From an uncultured Bacteroides sp. (lineage in GTDB: Bacteria; Bacteroidota; Bacteroidia; Bacteroidales; Bacteroidaceae), in NCBI RefSeq assembly GCF_963677715.1, contig NZ_OY782495.1, forward strand, positions 434,001-498,000: a stretch of DNA of 64,000 nucleotides, written 5' to 3'. Of the stretch, positions 17,213 through 25,225 are shown piece by piece. Within the stretch, counting starts at the first letter, position 1. Every line of letters begins with the position of its first letter. A program made the translations under genes and the position numbers. The notes below the pieces were generated by a model, which was not told the origin of the DNA, did not search any database, and saw only the letters and a program-made list of their open reading frames with translations.

Positions 17213-17422
17213 CATAAGCCTATCCCTCTTTTTACAATCAAGATTATCAAATAGACTCAATTGCGCTCCTTCAGTAATTTCCGTAATAATCACACCAGCC
17301 TTTTTATATTGGTATCCCTCCATAAAAATGGATTTTAATCCGACTAAAGCGTACTTTGCAATTTCTGCTGTATCAGCCGTAGGTACGGGAAGTTTAACAA
17401 CTATGTTTTTCCAGCTACACCC
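17213..17422 (-). pseudogene. umuC (DNA polymerase V subunit) C-terminal fragment
   Basis: Read on the minus strand, the frame from about 17413 to 17213 gives a recognisable piece of the UmuC C-terminal region. It has a little-finger-like end (KLPVPTADTAEIAKYAL) followed by the DUF4113-type motif (GYQYKKAGVIITEI, then LSLFD and KKRDRLM). A full UmuC is about 420 residues; only some 67 are left. The frame is closed upstream by a stop. Downstream the expected continuation (a D-x-I-N segment) is missing and is replaced by sequence of the 26-bp repeat. Family assignment is from motifs recognised by eye. Confidence 0.7.
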
Positions 17423-17439
17423 CTAACACAATATTAGCA

Positions 17440-17520
17440 TCAATATTCAATAAGATAGTCACTCACACGTGAAGAGCTCACATTTAGTATCTCTGATAGC
17501 TTGTTTTGATTAATTTTCAT
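17440..17520 (-). pseudogene. HTH fragment resembling a HigA-type antitoxin
   Basis: A 26-codon frame on the minus strand reads as a helix-turn-helix core (NQNKLSEILNVSSSRVSDYL), close to the DNA-binding helix of HigA/XRE-type antitoxins (consensus NQ-x-KLA-x-LLG-x-S-x-SRVSDYL). In-frame similarity seems to extend a few codons upstream of the ATG. The rest of the protein and any toxin partner are missing. It lies just upstream of the umuC fragment on the same strand. Confidence 0.5.
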
Positions 17521-17607
17521 CTCGTACATACAAGCTTGATGACATCCATAAAGAAAAACTATATTTATATAGCAATAAATATTCCCGCATTTCAATAATT
17601 ACACCGC

Positions 17608-17647
17608 AACAGATAGCAGCAACCCCGAAGAATCGTCGCTATCTGTT
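17608..17647. repeat. 10-bp inverted repeat (hairpin)
   Basis: AACAGATAGC (17608-17617) is perfectly complementary to GCTATCTGTT (17638-17647). There is no T-tract on either side, so it is not a canonical terminator. It lies downstream of the 28-codon minus-strand frame at 17669-17755. Confidence 0.55.
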
Positions 17648-17668
17648 ATTTGCGCTATGGGCATTAAA

Positions 17669-17755
17669 CTACGAGAGTAACCTTCTTTTCCTCTCTTTGA
17701 GCTTTTGAAGCTTGTTCTTCTTCAATTTATAATTAAATTCTTCATTTTTATTCAT
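17669..17755 (-). CDS. Possible 28-residue basic small protein
   Basis: An ATG at 17755 opens a frame of 28 codons rich in lysine and arginine (KLKKNKLQKLKERKRRLL at the end). The preceding bases are purine-rich, which fits a Bacteroides ribosome site, and a 10-bp hairpin follows the stop. A small basic, helical protein is plausible, but there is no family match I recognise and chance is a real alternative in AT-rich DNA. Confidence 0.25.
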   Translation of the reverse strand: MNKNEEFNYKLKKNKLQKLKERKRRLLS

Positions 17756-17772
17756 ATTCTTTATTTAACCCG

Positions 17773-17780
17773 TATCTTTG
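17773..17780 (+). promoter_or_regulatory. Promoter -7 box for the 59-residue gene
   Basis: TATCTTTG matches the Bacteroides -7 box and lies 30 bp before the ATG at 17811. No clear TTG is seen at -33. Confidence 0.45.
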
Positions 17781-17810
17781 ATAGCACAATAAATATTTAA
17801 ATATATTTTT

Positions 17811-17990
17811 ATGGAATATCATCGTATATCTTTTATCCACAACGATACAGAATATTCTTTTATCAAAGCGATAAAGGGGGAATTATCCGGATATTCTCTA
17901 ACGTCAGTTTGTCGAGTAGAAGTCCTGATTTATATGAATGAACATAACTTAAAAGGCGATTATATATTAACCGGCATCGCCGAAGTTTAA
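17811..17990 (+). CDS. Hypothetical 59-residue protein
   Basis: The frame from the ATG at 17811 to the TAA at 17988 encodes 59 residues (beginning MEYHRISFIHNDTEYSFIKA). The composition is that of a normal small globular protein, with alternating charged and hydrophobic residues (VCRVEVLIYMNEHNLKGDYIL) and no membrane segment. A TATCTTTG promoter box lies 30 bp upstream. I do not recognise a family. Good codon use and promoter placement favour a real gene over a chance frame. Confidence 0.5.
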   Translation: MEYHRISFIHNDTEYSFIKAIKGELSGYSLTSVCRVEVLIYMNEHNLKGDYILTGIAEV

Positions 17991-18257
17991 TATCAATGAC
18001 TTCACCCTCCTACTATCTATAAATCAAAACAATTATTTTCTGACGGATAGCGTCGACATTCGTCTTCACCAATCCGGCTATCCGGTCGTGATATCCGACA
18101 CATGCAGGGTCAACATTTAGTGTCAGGCAACAAATCATGATCTATTTTCATCCCGTTAACATAAATGTTAATCATTAACAGAAACAGGGTTTAATGTTAA
18201 CTCCATAAATATTTATATTAAACCATGTTATAAATGCAGCGTTGAAAGCTCTATTAT

Positions 18258-18287
18258 TTGTATATAAAGTAATTATGAATACATTTG
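18258..18287 (+). promoter_or_regulatory. Bacteroides-type promoter for small RNA candidate 2
   Basis: TTG at 18258-18260 and TACATTTG at 18280-18287 are spaced by 19 nt. The predicted start is near 18294. The only gene ahead is on the opposite strand, so the promoter serves no visible protein gene. Confidence 0.68.
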
Positions 18288-18293
18288 CATAAC

Positions 18294-18362
18294 ATTATTT
18301 TTTCATAAACTCAATTTTGAATTCAACATAAGACAGGCTGCCCGTGATGGGTAGCCTATTTT
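18294..18362 (+). ncRNA. Small RNA candidate 2 (about 70 nt)
   Basis: A consensus promoter is followed about 40 nt later by a 9-bp hairpin (18335-18343 with 18349-18357; one G-T pair) and an ATTTTGT tail. There is no reading frame between start and hairpin. The transcript would be about 70 nt, mostly single-stranded with a terminator hairpin. It ends before, and converges on, the minus-strand lipoprotein gene that ends at 18476. I know of no named family that it matches. Confidence 0.5.
18335..18362 (+). terminator. Intrinsic terminator
   Basis: AGGCTGCCC pairs with GGGTAGCCT around a GTGAT loop and is followed by ATTTTGT. The tail is short, so strength is moderate. Confidence 0.6.
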
Positions 18363-18475
18363 GTATATCAAATTATCATGTATAATTATCATTTCAAGAT
18401 TTTTTAGCCCAACAATCAGCCCATCTTGACTGTGAATCTAAAACGCAGTTAAGGCACTACCTAATAGATTGTGTC

Positions 18476-19132
18476 TTAATTTCTATTATAAGTTGGTAAG
18501 GTGAATTCCTGAGAATCACAAATTACTCCATTTTCATCGGATACTGCTACACGAAGCGTAATCTCGCCCTCCTTTAAGTTATTACCAGCATAAACAGTAG
18601 CAGTATAGCGGATACCTTCTCCCGGAAGAATTCTTTCTATCATAACCGATGGGGAAATACCGATATTTTTTATCTTACTCACTTGCTCCACTATAGGAAC
18701 CACGCTATACGCCGGTCTCTGTCCTTCGTTCATGACTTCAAAAATCACTTTACTGTTCTCACTGGCATCAATGGCTTGATTTCGGCTATCGTCTATGAAT
18801 CGAATATTGCGTAGTCTCAATAAATTAACGGGTTGCCGGGCATGAGTATCCGAAATATAAGTATTATTCACGGATTCCTCTTGTTGAGGAGTAGTTAATG
18901 CATTTCCAATAGCTGCCCCGGCAATTGTACCGATAATCGTTCCAATGGCCGAGCCACGATATCCACCTCTCCAACCATTGTTGTTTTCTCCAATCAAACC
19001 TCCTACCGCATTTCCCAGCGATCCTCCGATAGAAGCTCCTGCAAACGTGGCATCCGGATCACCCATTCGCCCTGTGGCACATCCACTTAAAAAAAGAGTG
19101 GAAAGCAATAACATTACTACTTGTCTTCTCAT
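18476..19132 (-). CDS. Glycine-zipper lipoprotein
   Basis: The 218-residue protein has a lipoprotein signal peptide with lipobox LFLSGC (Cys at about 18). A glycine-zipper region follows at about 30-80, with repeated small-residue patterns (GASIGGSLGNAVGGLIG, AIGTIIGTIAGAAIGNAL) like those in Slp/RcsF-linked and YMGG-type proteins. The C-terminal half (about 100-218) looks like a beta-sandwich resembling a CARDB-type domain (SKVIFEVMNEGQRPAYSVVP and EGEITLRVAVSDENG in pieces). It is probably anchored in the outer membrane, with the zipper packing against membrane. The function is unknown. Confidence 0.75.
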   Translation of the reverse strand: MRRQVVMLLLSTLFLSGCATGRMGDPDATFAGASIGGSLGNAVGGLIGENNNGWRGGYRGSAIGTIIGTIAGAAIGNALTTPQQEESVNNTYISDTHARQPVNLLRLRNIRFIDDSRNQAIDASENSKVIFEVMNEGQRPAYSVVPIVEQVSKIKNIGISPSVMIERILPGEGIRYTATVYAGNNLKEGEITLRVAVSDENGVICDSQEFTLPTYNRN

Positions 19133-19596
19133 GGCTACTATTATTTAAAATAGTTATTTTACCGAAATAAAACACCTTAAACAGAAAAATGGTTGTCTTA
19201 CCTTTTACTTTTATTGCTTTTTTAAGTTATCGTGTATGAATATTTAGATCTCATACTTTTATTGAGGAATAAATTTAGTTCTTTATCCTAATTATCAGTT
19301 ATATCCGTCAACAAATTATTCAGCTATTCATCCTTCAAAAATAGCATCAAAAAAAAACAATCCCTGTCCGTACCCAAGTTGCCTCTTAAGAATTTTCTTA
19401 TACGATACCTTGTTAAAATCGAACAAGAAACTGCCTAGCAAATAGTTCTTATCAATAGCCATTTGAGTGTTATCAGCCAAACTAAATGCACAGGATGCGG
19501 GGGCTTTGGCAGCCCGAGCATCCTGTGCATTTAGGATATTAAATTAATTTTTGCAGAGATATTGCCTTCTATTTTCATAATGACAATAGCGCAAAA
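19133..19596. other. Intergenic region with a 17-bp-arm palindrome
   Basis: No gene is visible. The main content is the strong inverted repeat at 19482-19534, reported separately. No consensus promoter for the lipoprotein gene was found near 19133. Confidence 0.5.
19482..19534. repeat. Perfect 17-bp inverted repeat with nested stem
   Basis: CTAAATGCACAGGATGC (19482-19498) is exactly complementary to 19518-19534. The 19-nt loop contains a second GGGCT/AGCCC stem, giving a 22-bp two-part hairpin. It lies 63 bp after the SDR stop codon, so it could end that transcript, but neither side has a good T-tract. Confidence 0.85.
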
Positions 19597-20397
19597 TTAC
19601 TTCAAAAATAATTCACCAAGCTGTTTCCTGAAAGCCTCATCACCCATCTGCAAGCGCTGGGCGTAAAGAGCCTTTGCGTCATCACCCGCAACATAACGCA
19701 ATTGATCTTTTCCATCGGTTGCCGCATCATATACTACTTCGGCAATTTGTTCGGCCGATGAACCTGATTGCATATGATCACCGGTATTGGAAAACATTTG
19801 TTCAACCCACTCATTGTACGCAGGATGAGAGCTCATATCTAATGAACGACCGATAAAATCAGTACTGATGGCACCCGGTGAAACGGTTTTGATGCCGATT
19901 CCCATTTTGTTCAATTCAAAAGCCAGACTTTCGCTCCAGCCTTCAATTGCCCATTTGGTGGCATGATACATAGAACTAAACGGAAACGTAACCAACCCGC
20001 CTATAGAAGTCGTTGTGATAAAAAGGCCTTTGCGCTCTTCTCTGAAATAAGGGATGAACGCCTTGGTTACCCTAATCACTCCAAGAAGATTCGTATTGAT
20101 TTGTCGAACTATTTGTTCGTCGGTGGCAGATTCCAACGGTCCCATCAATCCGTAACCTGCGTTGTTGAACACTACATCCACACCGCCTGATGCGATAACT
20201 TCTTTAACCGTTTTGTCGATCTGCTCAACATTCGTTACGTCAAGCGGCAACACTGTTACATTTTCCAGTTGTACCAATTCTGTTTCCTTTCCGGGATTGC
20301 GCATGGTAGCAATCACTTTCCAGCCTCTTGATTGAAATAACCTGGCAGTTGCTTTTCCGAGCCCTGTCGAAGCTCCTGTAATAAAAATAACCTTCAT
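19597..20397 (-). CDS. Short-chain dehydrogenase/reductase (SDR)
   Basis: The 266-residue protein is a classical SDR. It has a nucleotide-binding GASTGLGKA at about 6-14, NNAG at about 85-88, a catalytic Ser in TTTSIGG and the YxxxK pair in YHATK. A following stretch (AIEGWSESLAFELNKMGI) is typical of the group that includes 17-beta-hydroxysteroid and retinol-like oxidoreductases. It uses NAD(P)H; the basic residue after the second strand (RNPGK) favours NADP. The substrate is unknown. A possible minus-strand box (GATCTTTG) lies about 30 bp upstream. Confidence 0.88.
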   Translation of the reverse strand: MKVIFITGASTGLGKATARLFQSRGWKVIATMRNPGKETELVQLENVTVLPLDVTNVEQIDKTVKEVIASGGVDVVFNNAGYGLMGPLESATDEQIVRQINTNLLGVIRVTKAFIPYFREERKGLFITTTSIGGLVTFPFSSMYHATKWAIEGWSESLAFELNKMGIGIKTVSPGAISTDFIGRSLDMSSHPAYNEWVEQMFSNTGDHMQSGSSAEQIAEVVYDAATDGKDQLRYVAGDDAKALYAQRLQMGDEAFRKQLGELFLK

Positions 20398-20704
20398 AAT
20401 CTATTTGTTTTAATTTTATAATGCAAAGATCGGCTATTGCAATTTGATAAATATTGCCACGTTGAGTTTGGACATATCCAGTTGCTGACAAGTTACTAAA
20501 AGAGTCGTTTTTATAATGAGATGATCTTTAAATTCTTTGCAACCTTTCACCAGAAGGTGCTTTACCAAACTTAGGCTGTTGCATGTACAAAAGCACAAAG
20601 CCTGTAAGCAAAAACACATTGGAAATTAGAATGAACATTGTACGTTTAATAAGCCTCAAAAAAAGCATCTTTATAGCGATTGCATGAACGCAAGATATAT
20701 TATC
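20398..20704. other. Intergenic region, nothing firm
   Basis: Frames on the minus strand here give cysteine-rich or low-quality peptides with no recognisable family, and I see no strong repeat. A weak GATCTTTG box facing the SDR gene is present near 20425-20432. Confidence 0.4.
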
Positions 20705-21367
20705 TCATTTTGCCTGCAATAAAATATCTTTCACTTCCAGAATATTTTTATCATATCCGCTTACTGAAGTACGAATCATGGCACAAGCAACTTGTTGTAG
20801 GTTACATGCCGAAAAAAAAGGACTCAACACCGGATACAACAATTTGATATAACGGTTATATCCTTTAAAGTTATGCTGACCTTTAGAAGGTTTTATCAAT
20901 CCCGGACGGAAGTTATACTGCCTGCCGGGAAAAAGTTCTTTCAGTTCGTTCTCTGTCCGCCCCTTCACGCGTGCCCACATTAGCTTACCCTGTTCTGTAC
21001 TATCGGTGTGACTGCCGGATACAAAAATAAAGACCATATCAGAATTAATTTCCTTCAACGTTCGTGCAAACTGCATCGTGGTGTCATAAGTTATTTTGGT
21101 GTAATCCATTTCGCTCATACCCAGCGAACTGATTCCTGCACAATAGAAACAAGCATCATACCCAATCAGTTGTTCCTTTACGCCAGCAAGGTTCAGAAAA
21201 TCGGCCACGACTAATTCCTTCAACTTGGGATGGACAAGGTCAAAATGCCTACGATTAATCATCAACACTTCAGAAACAGTCGGATTTTCCAAACACTCTA
21301 ACAAAACACCTTCACCCACCATACCGGTAGCCCCGGTAAGCATTATTTTTATGTTGTTTGAATTCAT
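20705..21367 (-). CDS. NAD(P)-binding Rossmann protein, epimerase/NmrA-like
   Basis: The 220-residue protein has an N-terminal GATGMVGEGV nucleotide-binding motif at about 10-19 and an atypical short SDR fold (CFYCAGISSLGM, FIFVSGSHTD). It resembles HTATIP2/TIP30-type and YthG-like proteins that are annotated as NAD-dependent epimerase/dehydratase family. The usual YxxxK is not evident; a WARVKGRTE segment occupies that place, as is usual for this group. The start at 21367 (MNSNNIKIMLTGATG) is chosen because the longer frame would begin with TTG very close to the predicted transcription start. Confidence 0.75.
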   Translation of the reverse strand: MNSNNIKIMLTGATGMVGEGVLLECLENPTVSEVLMINRRHFDLVHPKLKELVVADFLNLAGVKEQLIGYDACFYCAGISSLGMSEMDYTKITYDTTMQFARTLKEINSDMVFIFVSGSHTDSTEQGKLMWARVKGRTENELKELFPGRQYNFRPGLIKPSKGQHNFKGYNRYIKLLYPVLSPFFSACNLQQVACAMIRTSVSGYDKNILEVKDILLQAK

Positions 21368-21404
21368 ATTATCACTAATCTTTGTTATCAAATTAATTTG
21401 GGCA

Positions 21405-21412
21405 CAAAGATA
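21405..21412 (-). promoter_or_regulatory. Promoter -7 box for the Rossmann protein gene
   Basis: It reads TATCTTTG on the minus strand, 38 bp before the chosen ATG at 21367. A consensus TTG at -33 is not clear. Confidence 0.45.
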
Positions 21413-21495
21413 GAACGGAAATCAGGTATAATAGTTTGCTCAAAGGTTCAAAATTCCTTTACTCAGAAGCTCATTTGAAAGCAACGATTGAATTA

Positions 21496-22041
21496 TTACT
21501 TCAACCACATAGGTTTCTCCTCAATTATCTCTTTGTACACAGGGCAGGAAGCATCATGGGCTCCGGGCAGATAACCGATACTCATCAAAAACTCGCCGAC
21601 AATTTCGCCGCCGGTAAACTTAAACGTCTTTTTAAATAGTTTCACCCATTCTTCTTTTGTCTTGGGATGATTTAGCTCGAGCCATTTTTCAAAAGAGCCG
21701 CATTCTTTTTGCAAATGCATGATGGTTTTGGCATTCTCTATAGCTGCGTTTACTTTCAGACGGTTTCGTATAATACCCGGATTGCCGAGCAAGCGCTCTC
21801 TGTCTGCCTCTGTATATGCAGCAATCTTTTGAATATCAAAATTGTCGTAAGCTTCTCTGAAAGAAGCCTCTTTTTTCAGAATCGTTTCCCAACTTAATCC
21901 TGCCTGATTTATTTCAAGGATTAATCTGCCGAATAACTCATTATCATCGTGTATCGGAAAACCGTAATGATTATCGTGATAGTTTTGATGTAAAGAGCGG
22001 CTAGGCTCCTTCATGGTGGGTATATAGTTGCAGTATGACAT
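21496..22041 (-). CDS. tag: DNA-3-methyladenine glycosylase I
   Basis: This 181-residue protein is a full-length TAG, which removes 3-methyladenine from alkylated DNA as the first step of base excision repair. The zinc-site residues of the family are visible: Cys4 near the N terminus, His18 region (RSLHQNYHD), and the C-terminal His-x3-Cys in GAHDASCPV. The central segment FGRLILEINQAGLSWETILKK is the family's helix-hairpin-helix signature. It sits between the Rossmann protein gene and the MFS gene, on the same strand. Confidence 0.92.
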   Translation of the reverse strand: MSYCNYIPTMKEPSRSLHQNYHDNHYGFPIHDDNELFGRLILEINQAGLSWETILKKEASFREAYDNFDIQKIAAYTEADRERLLGNPGIIRNRLKVNAAIENAKTIMHLQKECGSFEKWLELNHPKTKEEWVKLFKKTFKFTGGEIVGEFLMSIGYLPGAHDASCPVYKEIIEEKPMWLK

Positions 22042-22075
22042 AATTTATGTAAAATATGATTAATAAGTAATTTAG

Positions 22076-23341
22076 CTATCTTTTTAATAGCGCTTTCAAG
22101 CTTATTGTTTTATTGTTTATCAGTGGATGAGCCCAAAAGCCAATGAAAGTCATGTAACCCACAAAGACAAAGATACTCAACATACCGACACGCAGACTGG
22201 TTACATCGGCCAGTAAACTGATGATAAGGGGGCCACCGGCTCCACCCACAATAGCCGAACAAAGGATACCGGCAAACGATCCGTGATTGTTACGTGCAGA
22301 GTTCAGCGCCAAAGAGAAGACGATGGAATACATCATCGAGATACTAAAGCCGATTGCAGGGAAGGCCAGAATTGACATTGATTTATTTCCGAATAAGGCA
22401 GTAAACAGCAATACCATGGTGAGTACGCCCGATATCTGCAACAAGCGCTTGCAATCCATCAATTTCAGCAGCACCATACCTACAAGGCAACCTGCCGTCA
22501 TCGCCCCCCAAAAATAGCTAACTGCTTGCGCACCTTCTACCTGCGGATTAACACCGTGATATTTTTCAAGAAAGGTACTCATGAAAATGGAAGTACCTTG
22601 TTCCGTACTCACATAACAGAAAATTCCGAGGAAGAACAACCATACATATTTCTGCCGGAACAATTCGAAGTAAGAGCTTTTCGTCCCGTTTTTTTCTTCT
22701 TCAAGTAGCGTTATTTTTGGAATGCGGGAGATGGATACGGCCACGAGCATCACCAGCAACAGCGCTGTAAACACCCAATAAAGCGATACCCAAGGCATTT
22801 CCCGTGGGGTGATTTTAGCCAGAACATCCAATATGATGTTGTGTCCGGGAATATACGTTCCTGTATTCAGACCGGTTATTAAATAAGTATATACCAGCGG
22901 ACTGAGAAACGAAGCGATGCCGAACATGAATTGCGCCAGTTCGGCTACAAAAGCGTAGTTTTCTTCACCTCCAACCGTACGCTGCAGCGGATTCAACACG
23001 GTTTGGAGCATTGCCATTCCTAATCCGATGATGAAAGACGAAATTAACAAAATAGGGTATGTATGCAGAGTAGCGAAAAGGATTGTTCCGATGAAAGGCA
23101 TCAAAAAGCCGCAAAAAAGTACAGGTTTTTCTCCATAACGGTCTATCAACAAACCGGCCGGGATAGACATAATGGCGTAGGCGAGAAAGAATGACGTTGG
23201 AATAAATCCGGCCATGGCCAGATCACTGAGACTGAAATTATGAATGATGTCCGGTATCAGAGGCCCTAAAATATTAGTGATAAATGAAATGGTAAACCAA
23301 AATACCATGATCAGCGCCAGCATGCCGTAATTTCTTTTCAT
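22076..23341 (-). CDS. MFS sugar permease (FucP/GluP-like)
   Basis: The 421-residue protein has twelve predicted membrane helices in two halves. The motif after helix 2 (GLLIDRYGEKP) and the general pattern match the FHS family of sugar:proton symporters, which includes FucP and glucose/galactose permeases. The longer open frame adds 50 codons upstream, but MKRNYGMLALIMVFWF is the natural start before helix 1. The substrate is probably a hexose or deoxyhexose, but it cannot be fixed from sequence. There is no catabolic neighbour to help. Confidence 0.82.
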   Translation of the reverse strand: MKRNYGMLALIMVFWFTISFITNILGPLIPDIIHNFSLSDLAMAGFIPTSFFLAYAIMSIPAGLLIDRYGEKPVLFCGFLMPFIGTILFATLHTYPILLISSFIIGLGMAMLQTVLNPLQRTVGGEENYAFVAELAQFMFGIASFLSPLVYTYLITGLNTGTYIPGHNIILDVLAKITPREMPWVSLYWVFTALLLVMLVAVSISRIPKITLLEEEKNGTKSSYFELFRQKYVWLFFLGIFCYVSTEQGTSIFMSTFLEKYHGVNPQVEGAQAVSYFWGAMTAGCLVGMVLLKLMDCKRLLQISGVLTMVLLFTALFGNKSMSILAFPAIGFSISMMYSIVFSLALNSARNNHGSFAGILCSAIVGGAGGPLIISLLADVTSLRVGMLSIFVFVGYMTFIGFWAHPLINNKTISLKALLKR

Positions 23342-23689
23342 AAGATTTAGTTTTTTAGAAGTTGTTATTTTATAGAGTGTTTCAAAAGGCGTGTAAATTC
23401 CCATTAGAAAACAAAGGTACAGCAATATTTTATATTTATCACAGAATTGCCATTGAATAAAGCAGACCACATTTATTGGACGAATATCCATAATACATGC
23501 TGCTAAAAGTCCTTTTTCCTATTATCACAACTAGGGAGCTATCAAAGATATAGCAAAAGAGTTAATACTTGAATCTTTTAGCAACAAGAACTCTTTATCA
23601 ATTGTTTCAATTAAATATATAAATATAACTTAAGGTTTAACCTTGGATATATAACCAGTGTTTTTTTTTAAACCCACTAATTCAGACTG
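23342..23689. other. Divergent intergenic region between MFS and AraC genes
   Basis: It contains a minus-strand TACCTTTG box at 23412-23419 facing the MFS gene. No clear plus-strand promoter for the AraC-type gene was found. A run of eight to nine T lies at about 23661-23669, just before that gene. Nothing else is recognised. Confidence 0.45.
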
Positions 23690-24250
23690 ATGATACTCTT
23701 TATAAAAGATATGGTAAGTAATCGCTGCATAATGTTTGTAGAGAATGTTCTAAAACGCTATGGAGTAAGTTATTTATCAGTTCAATTGGGAAAAATAGAA
23801 ATCAGAGACCAGGTTACACGCAATCAATACACTCAAATTCAAGATGCTTTATTAAAATTCGGATTAGATATAATCACCGATAAGAAGAAAATTTTAATTG
23901 AAAAAATAAAAACATCGATAATAGAATTGATACATAATCCGGATAAGCAGTCTAAGATAAACTTTTCTGCTTATTTAAGCTGTAAATTGAAGTATAATTA
24001 TACTTATCTATCTAATGTTTTTTCGGAGAATGAAGGCATTACAATAGAACATTTTATAATTCGCCACAAAATAGAAAGAGTGAAAGAACTCATCCTGTAT
24101 AATGAATTGAATATTTCGGAAATTGCAAACAAATTACATTATAGTAGCACAGCTCATCTATCAAACCAATTTAAAAAAGAAACAGGAATTACCCCCACTT
24201 TTTTTAAAGGTCTAAAAGAAAAAGAGCTCAAAAAGCCGGCAGATATTTAA
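23690..24250 (+). CDS. AraC-family transcriptional regulator, short form
   Basis: The 186-residue regulator has a short N-terminal domain (about 1-75) of the kind seen in a Bacteroides group that opens with MxLxIKxMVSxRC and resembles a heavy-metal-associated ferredoxin-like fold. The C terminus is an AraC double helix-turn-helix (about 85-180). The second HTH is clear (NISEIANKLHYSSTAHLSNQFKKETGITPTFF, in pieces). It retains a Cys (Cys14) in the N-terminal motif. The target is unknown; the MFS gene is divergent and the stress-protein genes lie downstream. Confidence 0.88.
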   Translation: MILFIKDMVSNRCIMFVENVLKRYGVSYLSVQLGKIEIRDQVTRNQYTQIQDALLKFGLDIITDKKKILIEKIKTSIIELIHNPDKQSKINFSAYLSCKLKYNYTYLSNVFSENEGITIEHFIIRHKIERVKELILYNELNISEIANKLHYSSTAHLSNQFKKETGITPTFFKGLKEKELKKPADI

Positions 24251-24516
24251 TTAAAGATCAGAGACACAATCTGCACATAATCGTTCAAAGAAAAGAATTA
24301 TAATTCAAACTGCATTACATAATTCTTATTATTAATTGCATAATTCACAGATTAACAAGCCATATATATATATCAGCTGTTTTAACAACATACAGAAAAT
24401 GATTCTTTATACACAAGTTAAAGCATAGTCAGCGAATTATGTGTAAAACTCCTCACTTTCGGCATTATATACTATACAAGATTAGAACTAAAAAACAAAT
24501 TTAAAAAACAAAGAAA

Positions 24517-24783
24517 ATGGAATTAGGTATTGTTGGTTCAATAGTTATTGGAATTCTCGCCGGTTTTGCTGCCGGCCAGATTACAAAAGGGCGTGGTTTC
24601 GGGTTAATTGTAAATCTGATAGTTGGTTTGATCGGCGCTGTATTGGGTGGTTTTCTCTTCAGGCTGATGGGAGTAAATTTTGGCGGAATTATAGGAACGT
24701 TAATTGTGTCTATTGTCGGAGCAGTTGTATTCTTGTGGATACTTTCCATGTTTCACGGAAGAAACAATAAGTCAGGACTATGA
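24517..24783 (+). CDS. GlsB/YeaQ/YmgE-family stress membrane protein
   Basis: The 88-residue protein has three hydrophobic helices rich in glycine (SIVIGILAGFAAGQITKG, then VNLIVGLIGAVLGGFLF and GTLIVSIVGAVVFLWIL). This is the pattern of the transglycosylase-associated GlsB/YeaQ family of small inner-membrane stress proteins. A YtxH-like gene follows after 60 bp, a common pairing with envelope stress genes. Confidence 0.88.
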   Translation: MELGIVGSIVIGILAGFAAGQITKGRGFGLIVNLIVGLIGAVLGGFLFRLMGVNFGGIIGTLIVSIVGAVVFLWILSMFHGRNNKSGL

Positions 24784-24843
24784 GATTAGATTATCATCCG
24801 CATATTCAGCAACAATATTAAAAATTATTTTAAATAAAAGAAA

Positions 24844-25053
24844 ATGAAAAAAGTAGTAGTAGGTTTAGTTATAGGAACAGCAATCGGTTATGTGATCAGA
24901 AAACTTCAAAATGACGGAAAATTTGACTATGTACGCGACGGCGCCAATGAACTTATCAATAAGTCCAAAAGAAATTTGAAGAATGCAGCAGACATTGCTA
25001 AGAACGAAGTAACATACTTAAAAGACAAGGTGGAAGACAAAATTGGAAAATAA
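24844..25053 (+). CDS. YtxH-like small protein
   Basis: The 69-residue protein has a short glycine-containing hydrophobic N terminus (KVVVGLVIGTAIGYVIRKL) followed by a long amphipathic, lysine-rich helix (NELINKSKRNLKNAADIAKN). This is the YtxH/general-stress layout: a membrane anchor with a LEA-like helical tail. It probably shares a transcript with the GlsB-type gene 60 bp upstream. Confidence 0.7.
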   Translation: MKKVVVGLVIGTAIGYVIRKLQNDGKFDYVRDGANELINKSKRNLKNAADIAKNEVTYLKDKVEDKIGK

Positions 25054-25183
25054 CAATTCAATTGCCTCGAAATAGTTTATCTATATTCCTTTATTCTAGC
25101 CAAAAGCTGAATAGCTTTAGCTCATAAAGAGATAAGTATAAGTATTTTTTATTACTCGTCAAAAGCCTTGTATAAAGGGGTTG

Positions 25184-25225
25184 AAAGGGGACCTGTTTTC
25201 TTTGCAAAGAAAACAGGTCCCCTTT
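25184..25225. repeat. 42-bp perfect palindrome between convergent genes
   Basis: The two 21-bp arms are exact reverse complements with no spacer (centre between 25204 and 25205, within TTTGCAAA). As RNA it would fold with a TGCA loop and a 19-bp stem. Two further degenerate units of the same motif (CCCTTTGC-AAAGAAA-type) follow to about 25258. It lies between the YtxH gene (ends 25053) and pgl (ends 25299, minus), so it could end both transcripts, although a T-tract is lacking. Confidence 0.85.

Larger units (their letters stand above)
17991..18475. other. Intergenic region containing small RNA candidate 2
   Basis: There is no protein gene. It contains several GTTAA/TTAAC-rich short inverted repeats (18157-18200), then a full promoter and terminator pair at 18258-18362 described separately. 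The rest is AT-rich with no recognised feature. Confidence 0.5.

Noticed and set aside
17130-17426. A 98-codon plus-strand frame in the scrap region
   Set aside because: The minus strand of the same DNA encodes the recognisable UmuC fragment; the plus frame is its shadow.
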